A stretch of 64,000 bases of DNA from Bradyrhizobium erythrophlei (GCF_900142985.1 NZ_LT670849.1:6402501-6466500), one strand, 5' to 3'. Positions 19,160 to 27,104 are shown, counted from the stretch's first letter. The notes: generated by a model from the sequence alone, not told the origin. Program-made: numbers and translations.

Positions 19160-20602
19160 ATGAGTGTCGAAGCGGGCGCTGATGCCACGGCATTGGCGCG
19201 GCGAACGATTGTTGAAGAGGGCGATCCGCGCCGCTGGTTTGCGTTGCCGGTGTTGTTGATCGGCGCCTTCCTGCCGATCCTCGATTTCAACGTGGTCAAT
19301 CTGGCGTTGCCTGCGATACGGCAAAATCTCGGGGCGACATCGAGCGAAGTACAATTCGTCATTTCGGCTTATGCCGCGACTTATGCGGTGCTGCTCATCA
19401 CCGGCGGACGGCTTGGCGACTGGCTCGGCCGCAGACAGATGTTCATGCTCGGCGTCATCGGCTTCACGCTGGCCTCGATCCTGTGCGGCACGGCGTGGTC
19501 GCCCGGTGTGCTCATTGCCGGCCGCGTCCTGCAGGGACTGACCGCAACCGTGATGGCGCCGCAGGTGCTGGCCTCGATCCGGGTGCTGTTTCCGCCGGCC
19601 GAGCAGGGCAAGGCGCTGGGGCTCTACGGCGCGACCTTCGGGCTCGCCAATATCGTGGGCCAGATTCTCGGCGGCGTGCTGGTGTCGGCGCATCCGTTCG
19701 GGTTCACTTGGCAGGCGATTTTCCTGATCAACATTCCGATCGGGCTTGCCGCACTGGTTGGAAGCCTGTTGTTTCTTGGCGACTCCCGCGCCGATCACGC
19801 GCAGCGGCTCGACATCGGCGGCGTGGCGCTGTTGTCGGTGACGCTCGGTCTTCTGGTTTATCCGCTGGTCGAAGGACGCGAGAGCGGATGGCCGGCGTGG
19901 ATGATCGTGATGCTTGTGCTGGCGCCGTTCGCGCTGTTCGCCTTCGTCGGGTTTGAACGGCGGGTGGCGTTGCGGGGAGGATCGCCGCTCGTCGATATGT
20001 CGCTGTTCCGTGAGCCGGGCTTTGCGATCGGGGTGGCAATGGCGCTCATCTTCTACACGCTGTCGTCCTTCTACCTGACGTTCTCGGTCTATCTGCAAGG
20101 CGGGTTGCATCTGACGCCGCTGGGTGCCGGATTGCGAACGCTGCCGTTCGGCGTTGGATATTTCGCGGCTTCATTTGCCGCGGCCGGCATCATGCAGCGG
20201 CTCGGCCCACGCGCCCTGACGTTGGGTTTTGCTGTCCAGGTGTTCGGCTTTGGATCGGTGGCGCTCGCCGTCATGGGACCATTGGCCGGCTATCTTGGCG
20301 CCGCGTTGGTCGTGGCGGGCGTCGGTTTCGGCATCGTGATGCCGTCCGTGATCAAGGCCGTGATCGGCGGCATCGACCCGCGTCACGCCGGGCTTGCCTC
20401 GGGTATCGTCATCTCGACCTTCCAGATCGGGGCAGCGCTCGGTGTCGCCGTCATCGGCGGCGTTTTCTTCAGCGTGCTCGGAAACGGGCAGGGGCTCACG
20501 GCCCACGCTCACGCGTTTGTTGTCGCGCTCGCCTGTAACGTCGCGCTGCTGGCGGTTGGCGGCGTGTTGTCCTTGTGGTTGCCGGCCAAAGGCCACGCAT
20601 AA
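19160..20602 (+). CDS. DHA2-type MFS drug exporter
   Basis: A 480-residue inner-membrane transporter of the EmrB/QacA (DHA2) branch, expected 14 spans. Seen: LDFNVVNLALPAIRQNLG (motif D1), GGRLGDWLGRRQMFMLG (motif A, about 83-99), GRVLQGLTATVMAPQ (motif B) and a motif C-like GATFGLANIVGQILGG. ATG 19160 follows CAGGAG. It is probably driven from the shared intergenic region and controlled by the divergent LysR gene. The exported compound is unknown. Confidence 0.9.
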   Translation: MSVEAGADATALARRTIVEEGDPRRWFALPVLLIGAFLPILDFNVVNLALPAIRQNLGATSSEVQFVISAYAATYAVLLITGGRLGDWLGRRQMFMLGVIGFTLASILCGTAWSPGVLIAGRVLQGLTATVMAPQVLASIRVLFPPAEQGKALGLYGATFGLANIVGQILGGVLVSAHPFGFTWQAIFLINIPIGLAALVGSLLFLGDSRADHAQRLDIGGVALLSVTLGLLVYPLVEGRESGWPAWMIVMLVLAPFALFAFVGFERRVALRGGSPLVDMSLFREPGFAIGVAMALIFYTLSSFYLTFSVYLQGGLHLTPLGAGLRTLPFGVGYFAASFAAAGIMQRLGPRALTLGFAVQVFGFGSVALAVMGPLAGYLGAALVVAGVGFGIVMPSVIKAVIGGIDPRHAGLASGIVISTFQIGAALGVAVIGGVFFSVLGNGQGLTAHAHAFVVALACNVALLAVGGVLSLWLPAKGHA

Positions 20603-20751
20603 CGATTTATGCCGCGGGCTCCTGCAATCGCGGGAGCGTGTGAAGTCGTGAACTGCCCGCCGGCGGCGTCGAATTGGCCGATCTGGCAATTTGCTCCGCA
20701 TCATTTATGGTGCGCGGCCTCGGATACGGTCAGGTTGAGCAGGCAATTGTC

Positions 20752-22053
20752 ATGAGCATGTCCAGCATTTTTGCGCGCGTGGTCGCGCTGGTCGGCGCGG
20801 GCGCGCTCCAATGGCGGCGGCTGCAAGGTGATCAGCCCCAGGCCGCCTGGGGCAGCTCGCCGATGATCCCGACGGCGAAGCCACAAGGTGCGCTTCCGAC
20901 GCTCAAGATGCCGACGGCAAGGGGCTGGCGACAAGGGGAGAAGCCGGTCGCAGCGGCCGGGCTCAAGGTCAATGCATTTGCGGCCGGATTAGACCATCCG
21001 CGCTGGATCGACGTACTACCCAATGGCGACGTGCTGGTCGCCGAGTCGACACAGGTCGCAAGTCCGGCTCGGAGCGTGTTCCATTACGCGATGCAGGCGA
21101 CGATGCGGCGCGCCAATGCGCTCGGCGTCAGCGCCAATCGCATTACGCTGTTGCGCGATCTCGACGGCGACGGGATCGCCGAAAAGCGCTGGGCGTTCAT
21201 GGAAGGCCTCAGCCAACCCTTCGGCATGGCGTTGATCGGCGACACCTTCTACGTCGGCAACACGGATGGCGTCGTCGCGTTTCCTTACGCGTCGGGGACC
21301 GACCGCATCACCGCGACGGGGCGCAAACTCGTCACCTTCAAGCCGGGCGGCCACTGGACACGGAGCCTGCTGCCGAGCCCTGACGGAAGGAAGCTTTATG
21401 CCGGCGTCGGCTCGCTTACCAACATCGCCGACGAAGGCATGGAGGTCGAAGCGGGCAGAGCGGCGATCTACGAACTGGATCTGGCAAACGGTTCGAGCCG
21501 CATCTTCGCGAGCGGCTTGCGCAACGCTGTCGGTCTGGCGTGGGAGCCGACCACCGGGGTGCTCTGGACCGTCGTCAACGAGCGCGATGGCCTCGGCGAC
21601 GAGACGCCGCCGGATTATCTGACTTCGGTCCGCGACGGCGGCTTCTACGGCTGGCCATATTGTTATTGGGGGCAGACCGTGGACGATCGCGTGCCGCAGG
21701 ATCCTGCCATGGTCGCCAAGGCGATCAGGCCAGATTATGCGCTCGGCGGTCACACCGCTTCGCTCGGCCTGTGCTGGGTACCCGCAGGCACGCTTCCGGG
21801 ATTTCCGGACGGGATGGCGATTGGCCAGCACGGCTCCTGGAATCGCAGCACGTTGAGTGGCTACAAGGTTGTGTTCGTGCCGTTCGAGAATGGCCGGCCT
21901 TCCGGCCCGGCACGGGACATCCTTTCTGGCTTCCTCGCACCCGACGAACGCGAGTCCTACGGGCGGCCGGTCGGTGTCACGCTCGGGCCCGATCGCTCGC
22001 TGCTGGTGGCTGACGATGTCGGTGACGTCATCTGGCGGGTGACGGGCGCATGA
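20752..22053 (+). CDS. Sorbosone dehydrogenase-like beta-propeller
   Basis: A 433-residue protein of the PQQ-dependent sugar dehydrogenase / L-sorbosone dehydrogenase family with repeated propeller blades: AAGLDHPRWIDVLPNGDVLVAES (about 78-100), LPSPDGRKLYAGVGSLTNI, GLRNAVGLAWEPTTGVLWTVVNERD, GFYGWPYCYWG and GRPVGVTLGPDRSLLVADDVGDVIWRV. A hydrophobic N-terminal segment suggests export or anchoring. ATG 20752 was chosen; ATG 20707 and 20758 are possible, and none has a strong ribosome site. The likely cofactor is PQQ, but the substrate is unclear. Confidence 0.85.
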   Translation: MSMSSIFARVVALVGAGALQWRRLQGDQPQAAWGSSPMIPTAKPQGALPTLKMPTARGWRQGEKPVAAAGLKVNAFAAGLDHPRWIDVLPNGDVLVAESTQVASPARSVFHYAMQATMRRANALGVSANRITLLRDLDGDGIAEKRWAFMEGLSQPFGMALIGDTFYVGNTDGVVAFPYASGTDRITATGRKLVTFKPGGHWTRSLLPSPDGRKLYAGVGSLTNIADEGMEVEAGRAAIYELDLANGSSRIFASGLRNAVGLAWEPTTGVLWTVVNERDGLGDETPPDYLTSVRDGGFYGWPYCYWGQTVDDRVPQDPAMVAKAIRPDYALGGHTASLGLCWVPAGTLPGFPDGMAIGQHGSWNRSTLSGYKVVFVPFENGRPSGPARDILSGFLAPDERESYGRPVGVTLGPDRSLLVADDVGDVIWRVTGA

Positions 22054-22144
22054 TCTTTCAATCGATCACGGCAGCATGTTCGCGCATTTGGGTAGGTAGA
22101 CGCGCGGTCGGCCCAGGGTGGCGACAAATTGCGCGAATCTTGAA

Positions 22145-22159
22145 TTAACCAATCGTTAA
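22145..22159. promoter_or_regulatory. CtrA-type box upstream of the DUF2934 gene
   Basis: TTAACCAATCGTTAA matches the full CtrA consensus TTAA-N7-TTAA with an added C at the end. CtrA is the cell-cycle response regulator of Alphaproteobacteria. The site is about 155 bp before the DUF2934 ATG and about 90 bp after the preceding stop. Confidence 0.6.
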
Positions 22160-22313
22160 CCAACTAAGCTGATGCTTCTCCTCACGAAGCGACGGAACCG
22201 GACAGCCGGGCCGGCAGTCGCTCGGAGTAAGCCCGCGGCGTAGTGCCCGCCGGCTTTCTCACTAGGGGCGAGACGTTCTGGTGGCTTCATCCAACTCTTA
22301 ATGGAGGATCATC

Positions 22314-22517
22314 ATGCACGACCTAGAACAGGCTATTCGCGAGCGCGCCTATCGCCTTTGGATCGAGAGTGGTTGCGAAGAAGGACGGGCCGATCACCAT
22401 TGGCTCGCGGCGCAAAGGTCGATCTTGGGCGCGCTGCTTGGCGCTCGGGAGGATGCCACGGAAGTCCCGGCGAAGCCGAAGAAGGTGAGGTCGCCCCACA
22501 AAAAGCGGGCGGCCTGA
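22314..22517 (+). CDS. DUF2934 domain protein
   Basis: A 67-residue protein with the DUF2934 core (IRERAYRLWIESGCEEGR then HHWLAAQ) at about 8-37 and a basic C-terminal tail (KPKKVRSPHKKRAA). A GGAGG ribosome site is 6 nt before ATG. The function of DUF2934 is unknown; the basic tail hints at nucleic-acid or ribosome contact. A CtrA-type box lies upstream. Confidence 0.85.
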   Translation: MHDLEQAIRERAYRLWIESGCEEGRADHHWLAAQRSILGALLGAREDATEVPAKPKKVRSPHKKRAA

Positions 22518-22876
22518 GCAAAGCCAACAGCCAGCTATCCAAACGAAAACCCCAGCCCGGGGTTGGGATCGTTCACGTACATCCGGTGGGCGATCATCGA
22601 TGCGTGCCTTTCACGCTTTCGACGAACTTCCTAGGGCAAATAGGTGTGGATAGCAGCGTCTTCCTCGCCCGTGCTCACTTAGGGTAAATCACTGCCGCGA
22701 GCGAGTATCCGCGAAGAACTGCAAGGCGGCGATCCCTTAGCCGTTCTTGACCGCTTCGAATTGTTTCTTCGCGCCAGTTGCGACATGTTTCTTGTCGCGG
22801 AACAGCCGCTCGTTGGCAGCTGTTTTTGACGGCCGTGAGATTCATGACTGTGTCTGCTGGCTAAACTGCCCTTTTT
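22518..22876. other. Junction into the accessory region
   Basis: A GC hairpin AACCCC/GGGGTT at 22548-22564 follows the DUF2934 gene and could be a weak terminator, with no T-run. A minus-strand coding-like remnant lies at 22737-22841. The end becomes AT-rich, marking the shift into the accessory module. No other gene is supported. Confidence 0.4.
22737..22841 (-). pseudogene. Possible truncated coding remnant
   Basis: This minus-strand frame reads as coding-like sequence ending in RDKKHVATGAKKQFEAVKNG before TAA (22737-22739), but it is opened by a TGA with no start codon after it. It may be the 3' end of a broken gene. The family is not recognised, and chance cannot be excluded. Confidence 0.25.
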
Positions 22877-22891
22877 TTGTGGCGCATAATT

Positions 22892-23869
22892 ATGTTAAAC
22901 AAAATTATGAAAAGGTCAAAGCAGAAAATCCGCAAACGAAAAGTAGGGCGACCTAAAACACTCGATGCCACGGAATTCGTTGGGATTAGACTTCCCGCGG
23001 ATCTGTTGAAGCGTATCGAGGATTGGGCACGAGGCGGCCGCGTTCACGGCCGTTCGCAGGCCGTTCGCGCCTTGATCGATAAATCGATCTTGGCCCTCAT
23101 GCCAAGGCAGAGCGAACCTCGCGATCCCGAGTTCGCGAAGTCGGTAGCGTACGCTCAGAAGCTTCTCGACGCTTCGATCGCAGTCGTCGGCGCCTGTCAT
23201 ATCAATCTGAACGCGCAGGGCGCGCGCGATCCAAAGATTGTAGCGCTTTCGTTGTTGTGTAGGAGCATCTCTAACTTCCGGGCTTCGGTTCGGTTGGCGC
23301 AACAGGACCAGCCGAGCGAGGCTCGCGCGATGGTTCGCCTGCTCAACGAAAACCTGCTCTGGATCGGCTCCCTCCGTGAAAAGCGTGCGGAGTTCGTAAA
23401 GGAGATGATTGAGGAAGAGCGGCACAATCAAAAAGTACTGGCGCAGGTGACGCTCGATCTCACGCGCAAGCACGGCGGCGACATTGCCTCTGACGGCGCC
23501 TTGCAGCTCAGGAATATCGTGAGAAAGCTCAGCGGCCAATCGAAGGGGCAAAAAACGTTGAAGGCTGCCGAGGTCGCGTCAGCCGGAGTCGTTGAGCTCG
23601 CTTACGTCGAGTACCTGCGCTTTTCGCTGGACGGGGTACATTGTTCGGTCACTGCCCTCGGCAAGCATCTTTCACGCGAGGAAGGCGAGCTGACGTTAAG
23701 CATTGTGCCGAACACATCTCCATCAGAGCAGCTCGACACCGTTCTCCATGCGTGCCGTGCGTTGATGGGCGTCGCGGTTGCTGCGAACGAGATGGTCGGC
23801 TTCACATCTGCGAGCGAACTTTTGAGCGCGGCGGTTGACGAGTTCGAGCGGAATGGTTGGAGGTTCTGA
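22892..23869 (+). CDS. RHH-like plus DUF5677-like protein
   Basis: A protein of about 325 residues with two parts. Residues 1-70 are basic (KRSKQKIRKRKVGRPKTLD) and carry a ribbon-helix-helix-like strand and helices (VGIRLPADLLKRIEDW, GRSQAVRALID), so DNA binding is likely. The rest fits DUF5677: AMVRLLNENLLWIGSLREKR and YVEYLRFSLDGVHCSVTALG, in which the Y...S..H.S spacing is typical. DUF5677 is poorly characterised. The start is uncertain (GTG 22877, ATG 22892 or ATG 22907). The AT-rich start and lower GC differ from neighbours. Its last codons hold the ribosome site of the next gene's original start and are duplicated at 24560-24599. The product may autoregulate a small accessory operon. 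Confidence 0.65.
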   Translation: MLNKIMKRSKQKIRKRKVGRPKTLDATEFVGIRLPADLLKRIEDWARGGRVHGRSQAVRALIDKSILALMPRQSEPRDPEFAKSVAYAQKLLDASIAVVGACHINLNAQGARDPKIVALSLLCRSISNFRASVRLAQQDQPSEARAMVRLLNENLLWIGSLREKRAEFVKEMIEEERHNQKVLAQVTLDLTRKHGGDIASDGALQLRNIVRKLSGQSKGQKTLKAAEVASAGVVELAYVEYLRFSLDGVHCSVTALGKHLSREEGELTLSIVPNTSPSEQLDTVLHACRALMGVAVAANEMVGFTSASELLSAAVDEFERNGWRF

Positions 23870-23944
23870 TCGATGCCTGGCTTAATCGACTATTTGCCCG
23901 ACGCCGATGCCTTGGTCTCGCTCGCACCCGAGGATCGGCGAATG
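23832..23944 (+). repeat. Direct repeat copy A at the module junction
   Basis: It spans the last codons of the RHH/DUF5677-like gene, the gap and the first codons of the TIGR02391-like reading frame. It aligns to 24560-24672 with about 14 mismatches in the first 105 bases, then a 1-nt indel breaks the frame. Confidence 0.85.
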
Positions 23945-23956
23945 CTGCGACGGTAG
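23873..23956 (+). pseudogene. Truncated copy of the TIGR02391-like gene start
   Basis: A 27-codon remnant starting MPGLIDYLPDADALVSLAPE and ending at TAG 23954. Its first 21 codons match the start of the intact gene at 24601 (MPGLIDYLPDADALGSLAPE) except one residue. The frame then diverges and stops. It still has the GGAGG ribosome site contained in the last codons of the upstream gene, so it may be translated. Confidence 0.75.
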
Positions 23957-23962
23957 CTGTCA

Positions 23963-24520
23963 ATGCCCCCAAAACCGCCTGCCCCCGACGAATGGGATCA
24001 TCTCGTTGCAAAGATGGGCGCGCTCACGCTCGCGGTCGGCACTCTAGAAATGGCGATAACCGCCGTCGTGTGCCGCATCGTCGGAAAGACGGAGAGGGAA
24101 ATTGGGATCCGCACCAACAGTGGCTGGTGCAAGAAGTTTATTGAGGTCGCGCCCGCATCCTGGCCTGACCAGGCCCGCGAGGAGCTCGCCGTGCGGCTCA
24201 AAAAAATCCGACGGCTGTACAGACGACGCAACCAGATGGTTCACGCCGCGCTAGGACGTGCTGGTGACGATTCGATTTCCGGTGTCCCCGCCGGCAGTGT
24301 GGTCGATCTTCGGACCTATGGAATCGGGTTCACACGGCGGAAGGGTAACACCTGGACGATCGGCATCGTTGGCAAGCGTCTGCACCTGGGCGAGATCGAC
24401 AAGCTCACCGAAGATGTTCACAGCGCGCGCGTCGGGCTCGTTCCCTACATGGAGTTGGCAGACGAGATTAGGCACCCGCCGAAGCCGTTTCCGATGCCGG
24501 CGCTCGGGAAACGCCTTTGA
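23963..24520 (+). CDS. HEPN-like small protein (RNxxVH motif)
   Basis: A 185-residue protein, helical in its N-terminal two thirds (ALTLAVGTLEMAITAVVCRIVGK, REELAVRLKKIRRLYRRR) with RNQMVHA at about 93-99. The R-x4-H pattern in a helix matches the catalytic motif of HEPN-domain RNases used in toxin-antitoxin and abortive-infection systems. The C-terminal part has a beta-rich stretch (WTIGIVGKRLHLGEIDKL). The family is not named with certainty. The gene lies between two copies of a 105-bp direct repeat, so it looks inserted or amplified between two genes that once adjoined. No strong ribosome site precedes ATG 23963. Confidence 0.6.
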   Translation: MPPKPPAPDEWDHLVAKMGALTLAVGTLEMAITAVVCRIVGKTEREIGIRTNSGWCKKFIEVAPASWPDQAREELAVRLKKIRRLYRRRNQMVHAALGRAGDDSISGVPAGSVVDLRTYGIGFTRRKGNTWTIGIVGKRLHLGEIDKLTEDVHSARVGLVPYMELADEIRHPPKPFPMPALGKRL

Positions 24521-24559
24521 TGTTGAGGCCCCCGTTTGGCCGCGGTCGCTCGGGCCCGG

Positions 24560-24672
24560 CGTTTGACGAGTTCGAGCGGAATAGCTGGAGGTTCTAACCG
24601 ATGCCTGGCTTGATCGATTATTTACCTGACGCCGACGCCCTGGGTTCGCTCGCGCCCGAGGATCTCGGCATG
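24560..24672 (+). repeat. Direct repeat copy B at the module junction
   Basis: It is the second copy of the repeat at 23832-23944, carrying a tail of the RHH/DUF5677-like gene (DEFERN-WRF then TAA) and the intact start of the TIGR02391-like gene. The GGAGG ribosome site falls in the duplicated tail. Confidence 0.85.
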
Positions 24673-25329
24673 ATCCTGCTCGATCTGATGCACCGGGTAC
24701 GAGGTCCAAATCCGGCATTCACTCAATCCGATTTCGTGATGCCGATCTGGAACGCGAACGCAACCAGCTTCCCGATCCACCGCAAGGAGGACGTCAATCG
24801 AGCCATCGCCGAGGCGTGGCAATGGCTGGGGAACGAGGGCTTGGTAATGGCCAAGCCAGACTCCAACGGCTGGTTTTGCCTCACTCGAAAAGGCGCCTCG
24901 CTAAAATCCAGAATCGACGTGGACGCTTATCGCCAGGGCAACATTCTCCCCGTGGCGGTGCTGCATCCGAATCTGGTCGGCAAGGTGCGACCGATGTTCA
25001 TTCGCGGCGACTATGACGTCGCTGTCGTGCAGGCTTTCAAGATCGTCGAGGTTTACGTTCGCGAAGCTGCGAGCCTTCCCGACGAGCTCGTCGGTCAGAA
25101 GCTTATGAGGACCGCCTACAATCCGGAGACCGGCCCGCTCGCGGATATGAGCACGCCGGCCGGCGAGCGCCAGGCAGTGATGGAGTTGTTCTCCGGTGCG
25201 ATCGGCCACGGCAGAAATCCCGCGAGCCACCGTGATGTGGCGATTTCGCGGACCGCAGCTGCACAGCTCATCGGCTTGGCGAGCTACCTGCTTTCGCTTG
25301 TCGATGACTGGCAGGAGCTTCGGAGGTAG
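24601..25329 (+). CDS. TIGR02391 (Ymh) family protein, HEPN-like
   Basis: A 242-residue protein matching the TIGR02391/Ymh pattern in its second half: HPNLVGKVRPMFIRGDYDVAVVQAFKIVEVYVREAA (about 118-153), GQKLMRTAYNP, and ELFSGAIGHGRNPASHRDV, the last with an R-x4-H motif (RNPASH) like HEPN RNases. The N-terminal half looks like a winged-helix adaptor (EAWQWLGNEGLVMAKP). I recall Ymh proteins in prophages and defence-like islands. A GGAGG site inside the repeated DNA precedes ATG by 9 nt. Its stop is about 67 bp from the 3' end of tRNA-Ser. Confidence 0.72.
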   Translation: MPGLIDYLPDADALGSLAPEDLGMILLDLMHRVRGPNPAFTQSDFVMPIWNANATSFPIHRKEDVNRAIAEAWQWLGNEGLVMAKPDSNGWFCLTRKGASLKSRIDVDAYRQGNILPVAVLHPNLVGKVRPMFIRGDYDVAVVQAFKIVEVYVREAASLPDELVGQKLMRTAYNPETGPLADMSTPAGERQAVMELFSGAIGHGRNPASHRDVAISRTAAAQLIGLASYLLSLVDDWQELRR

Positions 25330-25395
25330 AGCCGGAGGTGGTGCTCGCATCTCTCGGTAAAGGCTTTTGTAAATCAGTTGCTTAAGACGATGAAC

Positions 25396-25489
25396 TGGCG
25401 GAGCCGGAGGGATTCGAACCCTCGATAGGCCTTTACAAGCCTATAACGGTTTAGCAAACCGCCGCCTTCAGCCACTCGGCCACAGCTCC
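25396..25489 (-). tRNA. tRNA-Ser(GCU)
   Basis: Read on the minus strand this folds as a class II tRNA: acceptor arms GGAGCTG and CGGCTCC, a long variable arm (TTATAGGC/GCCTAT region), T-arm GAGGGTTCGAATCCCTC, discriminator G and encoded CCA at 25396-25398. The anticodon loop TTGCTAA gives anticodon GCU, serine. It lies between the accessory module and a TPR gene, with its 3' end facing the module. Such 3' ends are common integration sites, but I found no second copy of the tRNA end nearby. Confidence 0.96.
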
Positions 25490-25961
25490 AACAAGGCGGA
25501 TATGCCCGACACTGGGCTGAGCCGCAAGCCGCAGATTTGGCAGCGGTCTCAGATGCGAAAAGCGCGGCATCCCCTCGGCAATGCCCATTAAGGCGTGCGT
25601 GCCTTTTGTGCAACAGCTTCGAGAAACATCGATCCCAAAGCTTCGGTTCAGCCGTCTTTATGTTGCGTGTGCATGAAGCTTCGGTAATCCTCCGAGCCGC
25701 GACGGAGGGGGGCACCCGAGGTCGTCCGTTCTTGGGGTTCGCAGGAATTCCCGCTTTCATGCGGGAGAGGCGAGGGCGCTAAGCAGCTGAGCAGTGTTCC
25801 CGGGGGACATATCCTGGGGGGTATGGGGGAACCTGCTCAGCTCTTTCGCCCCTTTTTATTTCCGCCACCCGCATTTCCGCGCCCATCGTAAAGACATCCA
25901 CCGCAGATCTTCATTGCTTCGAGGTTTCACGGCTTCCAGGCGCGGGTCCCGTTCGCGGGCC
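25490..25961. other. Gene-free gap with a long hairpin
   Basis: Apart from the hairpin at 25785-25842 I see no gene. Short frames lack ribosome sites. This gap holds the promoter of tRNA-Ser (read leftward) and the 3' end of the TPR gene. Confidence 0.45.
25785..25842 (+). ncRNA. Candidate structured RNA or strong hairpin
   Basis: Arms AGCTGAGCAG and CTGCTCAGCT continue inward as GTTCCC/GGGAAC after one bulged T, giving 16 pairs. The inner part is G-rich and can form CATATCC/GGTATG with a small loop. A CTTTCGCCCCTTTTTATTT tail follows. It may be a terminator or a small RNA; the element is too long and symmetrical for a plain tRNA terminator. Confidence 0.5.
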
Positions 25962-27104
25962 TCACTTGAGCTGGATCATCTCGGCAACGGCGGCGGTCGA
26001 TTCGATGAAGCCTGGCGGGCACTCGTCGGCCGCGAGCTTGAGCAGGCGCTGCGCCTCCTTCCTGTTCTTGGTCAGAAGCGCCATCTCACCGCTGTAAAAA
26101 TTGGCCTCGCAGGTCTGCGCGGCCTTCGTCTTCGGATCGGTGTCGAAGGCCGCACCATAGGTTTGTTCGATGTTGGACTGCCCGAGGAAGAGGCGGATCA
26201 CCGGCGCCGGCCAAACCGTCATGTCGAGTTTTTTGGCGGCTTCCGCCAGATGCGTCGGCGAATTGTTGCGCCGTTCGGCGAGGTCGCGCCAGAGCGCGGT
26301 ATAGGCATCGGTCGGGCTGAGCTCGGCGGCCTTGGTGAAGTCGGCGAGCGCGTCCGGGTTGCGGCCTCCGATGACGAAATAGGCGACGCCGCGGTTGAAG
26401 TAGGGCGATGCTTCATCGGCGTCGAGCTTAATGGCCTTGGTAAAGTCTTCCAGCGCCGCGGGCGCATTGCCGAGCAGATAAGATAGCTGGCCGCGGACGA
26501 AGTAAGCGACCGCGTAATTGGGGTCGAGCCACAGGGTGTCGTTCATGTCGGATATCGCGCGGCGGACATCGCCCTTGCTCTTGTAAAGTTCGCCGCGCGA
26601 GAAGTAGGCAAGCGCATAGCCGGGATCGAGCCGGATGGCTTCATCGAGATCAGCGAGCGCGCGATCGAGGTCGCCCTTGTTCTTGTAGAGATTGCCGCGC
26701 GTGGCGAAACCCCACGCGTTTTTCGGATCGAGCCGAAGCGCTTCGTTGAAGTCGGCGAGCGCATGTTCAGAATCGGATTTGATTAGGTAGACATTGCCGC
26801 GATTGAGATACGCGGCCGCGAAATTGCGGTAGATGCGGATGGATTCGTTGCAATCGGTCAAAGCCCGATCGGAATCATTCTTGGCCCACCACCATCCGCA
26901 GCGGCTGCTCAAGGCGCTGGCGCGATCCTGCGACGACATCTTGGAATCGCTGACGACCCGGTCGCAGGCTGCGATTCCCTCGTCCGCCTTGTTGAGTTGG
27001 CCGGCGAACTTGCAACGATCGAGATCGGCTTGATCCGCAGCCGACGCATCGTTGAAAGAGATCGCAACCGCTGCCAACGCGAACGCAAACACTGAAAAAC
27101 GCAA
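25962..27104 (-). CDS. Exported TPR repeat protein
   Basis: A 380-residue protein: signal peptide RFSVFAFALAAVAISFNDASA then at least seven tetratricopeptide units (for example AWGFATRGNLYKNKGDLDRA, AYFVRGQLSYLLGNAPAALE, PYFNRGVAYFVIGGRNPDAL), the usual protein-interaction scaffold. The start is taken as TTG at 27104 because GGGAGG lies 5 nt before it and the signal peptide follows directly; longer frames upstream have no signal peptide or ribosome site. Its partner is unknown. It is divergent from the SphA-like outer-membrane gene. Confidence 0.85.
   Translation of the reverse strand: MRFSVFAFALAAVAISFNDASAADQADLDRCKFAGQLNKADEGIAACDRVVSDSKMSSQDRASALSSRCGWWWAKNDSDRALTDCNESIRIYRNFAAAYLNRGNVYLIKSDSEHALADFNEALRLDPKNAWGFATRGNLYKNKGDLDRALADLDEAIRLDPGYALAYFSRGELYKSKGDVRRAISDMNDTLWLDPNYAVAYFVRGQLSYLLGNAPAALEDFTKAIKLDADEASPYFNRGVAYFVIGGRNPDALADFTKAAELSPTDAYTALWRDLAERRNNSPTHLAEAAKKLDMTVWPAPVIRLFLGQSNIEQTYGAAFDTDPKTKAAQTCEANFYSGEMALLTKNRKEAQRLLKLAADECPPGFIESTAAVAEMIQLK

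Noticed and set aside
22518..25489. Full integrative element with att sites at tRNA-Ser(GCU)
   Set aside because: I looked for a second copy of the tRNA 3' end at the left border (22.5-22.9 kb) and for an integrase gene, and saw neither. The module could be acquired, but not by a visible tRNA integrase event.
25801..25829. CsoR/RcnR-type operator in the hairpin loop
   Set aside because: CATATCC and GGTATG around a G-run resemble operators of that class, but no copper, nickel or sulfur gene is close, and the symmetry is explained by the larger hairpin.
25794..26486. 230-codon plus-strand frame over the end of the TPR gene
   Set aside because: It is antisense to the TPR gene, has no ribosome site and begins within the hairpin.
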